Assembly: GCA_900491605.1 (NCBI GenBank)
Contig: UESW01004999.1
Coordinates: 498,028-562,027, forward strand
Direction: 5' to 3'
DNA length: 64,000 nucleotides
Source of the DNA: Calamus simplicifolius
Lineage: Eukaryota; Streptophyta; Magnoliopsida; Arecales; Arecaceae
The notes beneath the pieces were generated by a model that was not told the DNA's origin, ran no database searches, and worked only from the letters and a program-made list of their open reading frames with translations. Below, one piece after another: positions 57,222-64,000 of this stretch (the stretch's first letter is position 1; each line of letters opens with the position of its first letter). The translations under genes were made by a program, and so were the position numbers.

Positions 57222-57847
57222 TGATGGGAAAAAATTCGTGTACGAGCAAATACTAGCAAACCGTAATACACAGCAAAATAATAAATAAAAATGCGCAAAC
57301 CACACAATCACAGAAACATCAAGATTTACGTGAAAAATCCCTTCAAGATAAAGGAAAAAAAAACTACGGGCAAGCCAGAAAAGAAGATCCACTATAAAAT
57401 AATAAATATCCAAGTCTCAAAGTTCCTTGCTAGAACTTGAGAAACAATCACAAGAGAATAATAGGGATATAAGGATTACGTCACCGAAAAATACGGTCTC
57501 CTGCGTTACCTCCTTATTTTCTTCCCTTCTCTTCTTCTTCTTCTTCTCCTCTTGTTTTTCTTCTGCAGCACCTTCACGTGATTCCTGGAGTGGAAGTCCT
57601 CCCACGTAATCAAGCACCAAGCAGCAGCTCTTCCTTCTCTTCCCCTAGCAATCCACGCTCCTAGAAAAAAGAAATACCTGCTACTGCTTCTCCTCTTTTT
57701 CCAGACGGCTGCTCCTTGAAAAAAGAGAAAACCAAAAAAGAAGGCGGCTGCTCCTTTTATAAAAGAGAGAGAACAAATCCTGGTAGAAAAAGGAGTAGCG
57801 CTCCCTTTTACCCTAATAGGCTGAATAAGTGGGCCATGGGCCCAACA
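57222..57847 (-). repeat. 3' LTR of copia element C
   Basis: 626 bp, from TGATGGGAAAAAATTCG to GGGCCCAACA. It is followed at 57848 by ACCTCCCCCTTCAGCCC, whose complement is the polypurine tract. It differs from the partner LTR by a ~27-base indel and scattered substitutions. Confidence 0.92.
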
Positions 57848-58167
57848 ACCTCCCCCTTCAGCCCATAAGGGAGGCTGTCTCATGCTTCCTTAGTGTGAAA
57901 TCATGCTGACCAGCTGTCGGCATATCTCTTGGCTTTCTTTTGATATGGTCTTTGTCAACATGTCTGCCCCATTTTCATCTGTGTAAATTTTCTGAAGCTA
58001 TAACTGCTTCTCTTCAAACACATTTCGAATCCAGTGGTATCTCACATCTATATGCTTTGACTTGAAATGAAAAGTTGGGTTCTTGCACAAGTGGATGCGC
58101 TCTGGTTATCACAATGTACCACATAATTTTTCTGTTTCAACCCCAATTCATGTAAGAATTCTTTCAT

Positions 58168-59422
58168 TCACAGCATCTCCTTACAGATCTCGGTAGCAGC
58201 AATATATTCTGCCTCTGTGGTAGAGAGAGCTACACACCTTTGCAATCTGGATTGCCATGACATAGCTCCCCCTGCAAAAGTAAGTATGAAACCTGATGTG
58301 GACTTCCTTGTATCAATATCTCTCGCTATATCTGCATCAGCACAGCTGGACCACCCCCAAAGGTTAAACAAACTTTGGAGCTTCCTCTGAGATATCTGAA
58401 GATCCACTTCACTGCTGCCCAATGCTCTTTCCCTGGATTTGCAAGAAATTGCTAGCAACACCCACTGCATATGCGATGTCTGGCCTCGTACATACCATCG
58501 CGTACATCAAACTTTCGACTGCTGAAGCGTAAGGAACCTTCTTCATTTTCTCCTTCTCCTCATCACTTAAAGGACTTTGCTCTGAGCACAACCTGAAGTG
58601 ACCTGCAAGAGGAGAACCAACTGGCTTTGCATTGATCATACTGAACCTATCCAATACCTTCTCAATGTACTTTTCCTGTGACAACCATATTTTCTTGATT
58701 CTTCTATCACAAGAAATCTGCATACCCAGTATTTGCTTTGCTGGTCCCATATCCTTTATTTCAAATGAATTGCTCAGCTCCTTCTTCAACATTTCAATCA
58801 TAGACATATCTTTCCCAAGAATAAATATGTCATCAACATAAAGTAGGAGTATGACAAAATCCTCACTAAACCATTTGATATACACACAATGATCTGAAGC
58901 CATTCTTTTGTATCCATTTTCAGCCATAAATGAATCAAATTTCTTGTACCACTGCCTTGGAGCTTGCTTCAGCCCATACAAGCTTTTTTTCAATCTGCAG
59001 ACAAGATTTTCTTTACCTTTGACTTTGAAGCCTTTTGGTTGCTCCATATAGATTTCCTCCTCCAAATCACCATGAAGAAAAACTGTCTTCACATCTAACT
59101 GCTCAACCTCCAAGTCTAGACTAGCAGCAATACCTAGAGCAACATGAATTGAAAACATTTTAACAACAGGAGAAAAAATCTCTTCAAAGTCAATACCTTT
59201 CTTTTGACCAAAGCCTTTCACAACCAATCTGGCCTTGTACTTTGGTTGAGAACAATGATGTTGAGTCTTAAACCTGAAAACCCACTTGTTCTTTAAAGCC
59301 TTCCTTCCTCTTGGTAGTTCCACTAAATCATATGTGTGGTTCTTCTGTAAGGCATCCATTTCTTCCAGCATACCTACTAACCACTCCTTTTTCTGCTTAC
59401 TTTCAACTGCCTCCTGTAACAT
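58168..59422 (-). pseudogene. Element C reverse transcriptase and RNase H
   Basis: 59422-58409 is an open RT frame: RLVVKGFGQKKGIDFEEIFS, DVKTVFLHGDLEEEIYMEQP, SLYGLKQAPRQWYKKFDSF, and catalytic YVDDIFILG. After a frame change near 58430 the RNase H piece 58470-58168 has DIDTRKSTSGFILTFAGGA and ALSTTEAEYIAATEICKE. RNase H is truncated by further breaks before 57848. Confidence 0.9.
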
Positions 59423-59641
59423 TCTGGTTCACCTGCATCAATAAGCAATATATATTCATCTGTAGAATACCTTTTGGAAGGTTGACGTTGTCTGATAGAT
59501 CTTCTCAGCTAAGGCTCTGTAGGAGGTTGCTCCTGATCTCCTTCCTGCTCAACATGTCCTACAGGTGAGTTAATATCTTCTCCTGCACTATTTTCTTGCA
59601 CATCTCCCCTATCACCCTGATTTACTGGAGGAGTAATTGGA

Positions 59642-60834
59642 TCACAGTCTGTTAATCCTCCTGCAGAAGACTTGACTGACACCTCCTTCTTGAAGTCTTG
59701 AAGGTTTGATCTTAAAAAATATCACATCTCTGCTTCTGAATACCTTCTGCTTTTCTGGATCCCAAAGTCTATAACCAAACTCATCATGTGAGTAACCAAG
59801 TAAAGTACATTCTTTTGTCTTACCATCCAGCTTGGACCTCTCAATGTCTGGAATATGTGCAAATGCACGACAACCAAACACTCTCAAGTGCTTATAAGAG
59901 ACATCTTTTCTGACCATACACGCTCTGCAACATCACCATCTAGAGCTGTACATGGTGACAAGTTTATTACATCAACCGCTATCTTCAATGCCTCATCCCA
60001 AAATTTTTAGGTAACTTGGACTGTGAAAGCATACATATAATCTTTTCCATGATGGTGCGGTTCATTCTCTCTGCAATTGCATTATGCTGAGGAGTACCAG
60101 GAACTGTCATCTCATGTTGAATGCCATGTGATCTGCAATAATTATCAAATAACCCTATGTACTCACCACCATTATCTGACCTTATACATTTCAGTTTCTT
60201 TCCTGTCTCTCTTTCAACTCTGGCATGAAACTCTTTGAAGATATTAATAACCTGATCTTTGGTCTTCAAACCATAGACCCAAACTTTTCTGAAAAAATCA
60301 TCTATAAAAGTGACAAAATAAAGTGCACCACTGATACCTGGAACATTAACTGATCCACTAGAAGTTTTTGTCCTCAGAGGACCACAAACATCTATATAGA
60401 TACGATCCAAAACATGCATTTTTCTAGATAAAGCAGGACTAGCAAAAGAAACTCTATGTTGCTTGCCAACCAAACAATCAACTCATGGGTTCAGATGTAC
60501 ACCTTTGAAGTCTGGTAGAACTTCTCCCTTGGAAAGAACTTGCAGCCCCTTCTCACTCCTGTGTCCAGACGTTTATGCCACAACTCCATGTTGAAGTCGT
60601 TCTCTGTAACATTCAACTGTTCACATAAGCTTTAGCCTGCAACCTGTATAAAGTGTGACATTTCTTCCCACTGGCTACAACAAGTGAACCTTTACTGAGC
60701 TTCCATTGCCCTTTATGAAATCTGCTATCAAAGTCTTCATCATCAAGTCTTCCAACTGAGATTAAATTTAGCCTCAAGTCAGCTACATGCCTTACATCCT
60801 TGAGCACCAACTTACAGCCAAGATTGGTCTTCAT
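59642..60834 (-). pseudogene. Element C integrase and pre-integrase region
   Basis: 60834-60613 is the region before the integrase (LKDVRHVADLRLNLISVGRL). 60473-59985 is the core, with IYIDVCGPL (first Asp), IRSDNGGEY (second Asp) and PQHNAIAERMNRTI (Glu). 59917-59642 is the C-terminal part (FGCRAFAHIP, LLGYSHDEFGYRLWDP). Two frame breaks separate them. The motif order is Ty1/copia. Confidence 0.88.
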
Positions 60835-60845
60835 GTGGATGTCAC

Positions 60846-61865
60846 CTATGCCAATGATGTCTGCTGTGCCTTAATTTCCATCTTGACAACACCAAAATTT
60901 TCAGTCTTATATGTAGAAAAAAACTCCCTCCGTGGTGTAGCATGATAAGAAGCACCTGTGTCAATCACCCACTCATGATTCTGACACTCACATGAGAAGA
61001 TACCATCAGAAGTAGACAAAATCAAATAATCATCACTCTGCACAGTAGCTGTGATATTCTCCTTTGACTATGTATCCTCCACTTCTTTTCCCTTTTTCTT
61101 ACTCTTCTTAGGCTTCTTACACTGATTCTTGTAGTGCCCTTTCTCACCACAGTTATAGCAAGTAATATCTTTTCTTGACCTTGATTTGCTTCTACCCTTG
61201 TATGAATTGTCTCTATTTCTAGACTTTGACCGTCCTCTATTCTCTGAGACAAGTGCCTATGAATCAATCTGAGAAGTTGCTGAATTCTTCCTTCTTAACT
61301 CCTTATTCAACAAACTGCCTGTTACTTGACTCATGGTGATAACACCGTCTGGTTCAGAATTACTGAGGGAAACTACCAGTGTCTCCCAATTTTCTGGCAA
61401 TGAACTGAGAAGTAACAATGCCTGCAACTCATCATCAAGAGACATTTTTATAGAGGATAACTGGTTATTAATACTCTGCATTTCATTCAAATGCTCAGCA
61501 ATAGAAGCACACTCTTTATATTTCAGATTCACTAGTTTTCTGATCAAGAAAGCCTTGTTGCCAGCTGTTTTTCTCTCATATAGACTTTCTAACTTTTTCC
61601 AAAGAGAGTTTGCAGAAGTCTCAGTGGAAACATGGTGAAAGATACTATCATCCAACCATTGCCGAATAAAACCGACTGCTTTCCGTTCTAACATAATCCA
61701 AGCATTGTCTGTCACTGTAATGGGCTTTGCTTTGACCCCTTCTAAAGGTCCATATAGATCCTTGCAATATAAGAGGTCCTCCATCCTTAGTTTCCATATC
61801 ATCCAATTGTTTCCGTTTAGACTGATCATGCGGGAAACATTACCGGCCTCCATGCTCGCACACAA
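60846..61865 (-). pseudogene. Element C gag, zinc knuckle and protease
   Basis: 61865-61257 is a copia gag (MCASMEAGNVSRM, LNGNNWMIWKLRMEDLL, LWKKLESLYE, LLLSSLPENWETLV) of the Tnt1/Tork type. The zinc knuckle (CYNCGEKGHYKNQC, in a shifted frame around 61160-61100) and a Lys-rich stretch follow. 61043-60846 carries the protease site WVIDTGASYHATP. The gag frame is intact up to the knuckle. Confidence 0.85.
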
Positions 61866-61876
61866 AAAAATTCACA

Positions 61877-61888
61877 GGCTCTGATACT
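61877..61888 (-). other. Primer binding site of element C
   Basis: The minus strand reads AGTATCAGAGCC, one base different from the usual GGTATCAGAGCC, close to the LTR start at 61892. Confidence 0.8.
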
Positions 61889-61891
61889 AGT

Positions 61892-62490
61892 TGATGGGAA
61901 AGAATCAGTGTACGAGCAAATACTAGCAAACAATAAAAATGCGCAAACCACACAATCACAGAAACACCAAGATTTACGTGGAAAATCCCTTCAAGATAAA
62001 GGGAAAAAAAACTACGGGCAAGCCAGAGAAGAAGATCCACTATAAAATAATAAATATTCAAGTCTCAAAGTCCCTTGCCAGAACTTGAGAAACAATCACA
62101 AGAGAATAATAGGGATATAAGGATTATGTCACCGAAAAATACGATCTCCGCGTTACCTCCTTATTTTCTTCCCTTCTCTTCTTCTTCTTCTCTTGTTTTC
62201 TTCTGCAGCACCTTCACATGATTCCTGGAGTGAAAGTCCTTCCATGTAGTTAAGCATCAAGTAGCAGCCCTTCCTTCTCTTCCCCTAGCAATCCATGCTC
62301 CTAAAAAAAAGAAATACATGCTACCTGCTTCTCCTCTTTTTACAGACGGCTGCTCCTTGAAAAAAGAGAAAACCAAAAAAAGGAAGGCGGCTGCTCCTTT
62401 TATAAAAGAGAGAGAACAAATCCTGGTAGAAAAAAGAGTAGCGCTCCCTTTTGCCCTAATGGGTTAAATAAGTGGGCCATGGGCCCAACA
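61892..62490 (-). repeat. 5' LTR of copia element C
   Basis: 599 bp, the partner of 57222-57847, with the same TTTATAAAAG box (near 62398-62407) and the same end GGGCCCAACA. It is adjacent to the primer site at 61877. Confidence 0.92.
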
Positions 62491-62495
62491 GAATT

Positions 62496-63155
62496 GCCTC
62501 CATGTATTATGGACCGTTGGACCTCTCCTTCCCCTCGAGGCAACAACATCTAATTACCAAAGAGCTGCGAGGGAGCCCGGGATCAAGTTGGAGGCTTGTT
62601 TAGAATGGTTGGATTCTCATCCACCAGCTTCCGTAGTCTACGCATCATTTGGCTCGCAGAACACCATCTCCGCTTCGCAGATGATGGCGCTGGCAATGGG
62701 ATTGGAGGCAAGTGGTAAACCATTCATATGGATCATCAGACCACCATTCGGATTCGACTTGAATGTGGAGATAAGAGAAGAGTGGCTGCCGGAGGGATTT
62801 GAGGCTAGGATGAGGGAAAGAGGGCGGGGGCTCCTGGTGAGGAGATGGGCACCCCAACTAGAGATCCTGTCTCACAGGTCGACCGGCGCATTTCTCAGCC
62901 ATTGCGGTTGGAATTCCACATTGGAGACCTTGAGCCGGGGCGTGCCGGTGATCGGGTGGCCTTTGGCGTCAGAACAATTCTATAACTCCAAATTGTTGGA
63001 GGAAGAGCTGGGGGTCTGCGTTGAACTCTATAGGGGTCTGGAAGGTACGTTGGAGCCGAGGGATGTGGAGAGGGTGATGAGACTGGTGTTGGGTGATGAC
63101 AAATTAGGGAAGGAGATGAAGAAAAGAGCAGTAACCTTTAAGGAGATGATAAGTG
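62496..63155 (+). pseudogene. UDP-glycosyltransferase, C-terminal half, C-terminus lost
   Basis: This is a direct continuation of 56516-57221. If 62491-62495 is counted as the second target copy, codon 236 is completed as GGC and the frame continues GLHVLWTVGPLLP. The plant secondary product glycosyltransferase box spans 62846-62977, exactly 44 codons: WAPQ at its start, HCGWNS at residues 19-24 (His codon 62900-62902) and a final Gln (62975-62977) that contacts the sugar. Gln as the last residue often goes with UDP-glucose use. Coding stops making sense at 63156, where the LTR of element D begins after FKEMIS. Roughly the last 25-35 residues are missing from the window. Confidence 0.9.
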
Positions 63156-63703
63156 TGTTGGGCCTGGTGTGGTGCTATCAAGGCCCAGGTGGGCTAACTT
63201 GTATTGGGCTGGGTTTGAGTCCAAGGGTTGAGATTAAATCAAGTCACGGGTGTACACGGGCTTGGGGATTAGTTTAATCTCATTGGTTAGTCCATGGGAG
63301 TTTTTTGTTGAGTCTGGGCCTGGCCCACTTCGTGGATGTATTTAAACTCTAGTCTCTAGGGTTTGGATGGAATAGAGAACAGATTCTTTTCTCCCAAAAA
63401 TTCCCTTCTCTCATCATAGGGCGGCAGCCCTTTCTTTCTCCTCCCCATCTTCCTCCTTTTCAAGAAGTAAAACCTAACAGGATTAGAAATCCTTAGTTCT
63501 AGTTCTTGTTGAACGGGGAATCCCATTGCTATTCATCAAGGTCTAAACCTAACAGGATTAGAAATCCTTAGTTCTAGTTCTTGTTGAACGGGGAATCCCA
63601 TTGCTATTCATCAAGGTCTAAACCTAACAGGATTGGAAATCCTTAGTTCTAGTTCTTGTTCAACGGGAATCCCATTGCTATCATCAAGGTATAAACCCTA
63701 ACA
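63156..63703 (+). repeat. 5' LTR of copia element D
   Basis: 548 bp, from TGTTGGGCCTGGTG to ACCCTAACA. It is followed after two bases by a primer site, so the element runs on the plus strand and off the window. The LTR lies directly in the UGT coding region. Its second half holds three copies of a 75-bp repeat. Confidence 0.9.
63471..63690 (+). repeat. Three tandem 75-bp units inside the element D LTR
   Basis: Units at about 63466-63540, 63541-63615 and 63616-63688 share TAAACCTAACAGGATT, TTAGTTCTAGTTCTTGTTG and CCCATTGCTATTCATCAAGG. They are nearly identical, with the third slightly shorter. Confidence 0.92.
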
Positions 63704-63705
63704 AG

Positions 63706-63718
63706 TGGTATCAGAGCC
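63706..63718 (+). other. Primer binding site of element D
   Basis: TGGTATCAGAGCC, the full initiator-Met tRNA complement, lies two bases after the LTR. Confidence 0.93.
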
Positions 63719-63833
63719 TGGTTCAAGGAGTAATCTGGAGGCCTTCAAGGAGTTGAAATAATTTCAACAGAATCTCGTCAAGGTACTTCTCTATTTTATA
63801 AAATTTATTTTTGTGCTATTTTTGAAATTGGCC

Positions 63834-64000
63834 ATGGGGAGTAGCATAAAAATAGAGGTTGAGAAGTTTGATGGGAAGGGAAGTTTCTCCATGTGGAAAG
63901 TCCGGGTAGAGGACCTCCTTGTGCAGCAGGGTTTAGATTGGCTTTGGAGGAAAGGCCAGATGGGATGACAGACAAGCAGTGGATTTCATTGGAGAAGAAG
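63834..64000 (+). pseudogene. Element D gag start, frameshifted, runs off the window
   Basis: The ATG at 63834 begins a copia gag (MGSSIKIEVEKFDGKGSFSM, then WKVRVEDLLVQQGLD). A one-base loss near 63938 throws the frame into an early stop at about 63967. In the neighbouring frame the family text continues (RPDGMTDKQW). The element is therefore defective at its first gene. Confidence 0.82.

Larger units (their letters stand above)
57222..62490 (-). mobile_element. Copia element C (Tork/Tnt1-like), inserted in the UGT
   Basis: This is a complete 5.27-kb element on the minus strand with two LTRs (57222-57847 and 61892-62490), a PPT, a primer site, gag and pol. The outer bases are TGATGGG (left) and CCCAACA (right). 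Candidate target copies are GACTG (57217-57221) and GAATT (62491-62495), only three of five alike, so they have diverged or the flank is altered. Several frameshifts in pol show that it is dead. Confidence 0.92.

Overview
The window is plant nuclear DNA, most likely from a monocot; a palm-like genome is a guess that I cannot prove. It holds no bacterial-style operons, rRNA, tRNA or CRISPR. Nearly everything is transposable element, in an AT-rich background with GC-rich islands. The only host-type coding sequences I can recognise are a UDP-glycosyltransferase broken by two retrotransposons and a captured 3' piece of a CASTOR/POLLUX-type ion channel gene inside a DNA transposon.

Layout. 1-16217: two head-to-tail minus-strand Ty1/copia elements of the Sirevirus (SIRE/Maximus) type. 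Element A has a 3' LTR tail at 1-577, an ORF3, pol, gag, a PBS and a 5' LTR at 8041-9728. Element B is a diverged relative full of frameshifts and cut by a 46-N assembly gap. Both carry arrays of the 10-bp palindrome GAGTCGACTC in the LTR and again in front of ORF3, plus repeated polypurine tracts. Element B's 5' LTR ends inside the antisense ORF of a plus-strand Ty3/gypsy element (Tat1), whose 3' LTR (17178-19169) is mostly a ~59-bp GC-rich minisatellite. 19170-29867: AT-rich intergenic DNA with a non-autonomous CACTA element (23588-24485, AGC target duplication), a 5'-truncated LINE (25103-28200) and a Tourist-like MITE (28701-29006, TTA duplication).

29868-44503 is one 14.6-kb CACTA (En/Spm) transposon with CACTACAAAAAAA ends and a TTT target duplication. 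It carries a tnp2-type transposase gene and a Transposase_24-type gene on the minus strand. On the plus strand it carries five spliced exons of a CASTOR/POLLUX-like gene with open frame and intact splice sites, which is the most interesting object here. 44504-45838 is intergenic with tandem repeats and a LINE RNase H fragment. 45839-54574 is a minus-strand Tat-type gypsy element (Tat2) with two RNase H regions, a 31-bp repeat array, a possible antisense transcription unit and an inverted LTR fragment at its right end.

56516-63155 is the glycosyltransferase. Copia element C (57222-62490) splits it after codon 235, and copia element D (from 63156, running off the window) replaces its C-terminus. 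Removing element C with one 5-bp target copy rejoins the reading frame exactly. The window therefore reads as a record of nested insertions, with recently inactivated or captured host sequence as the main biological interest.
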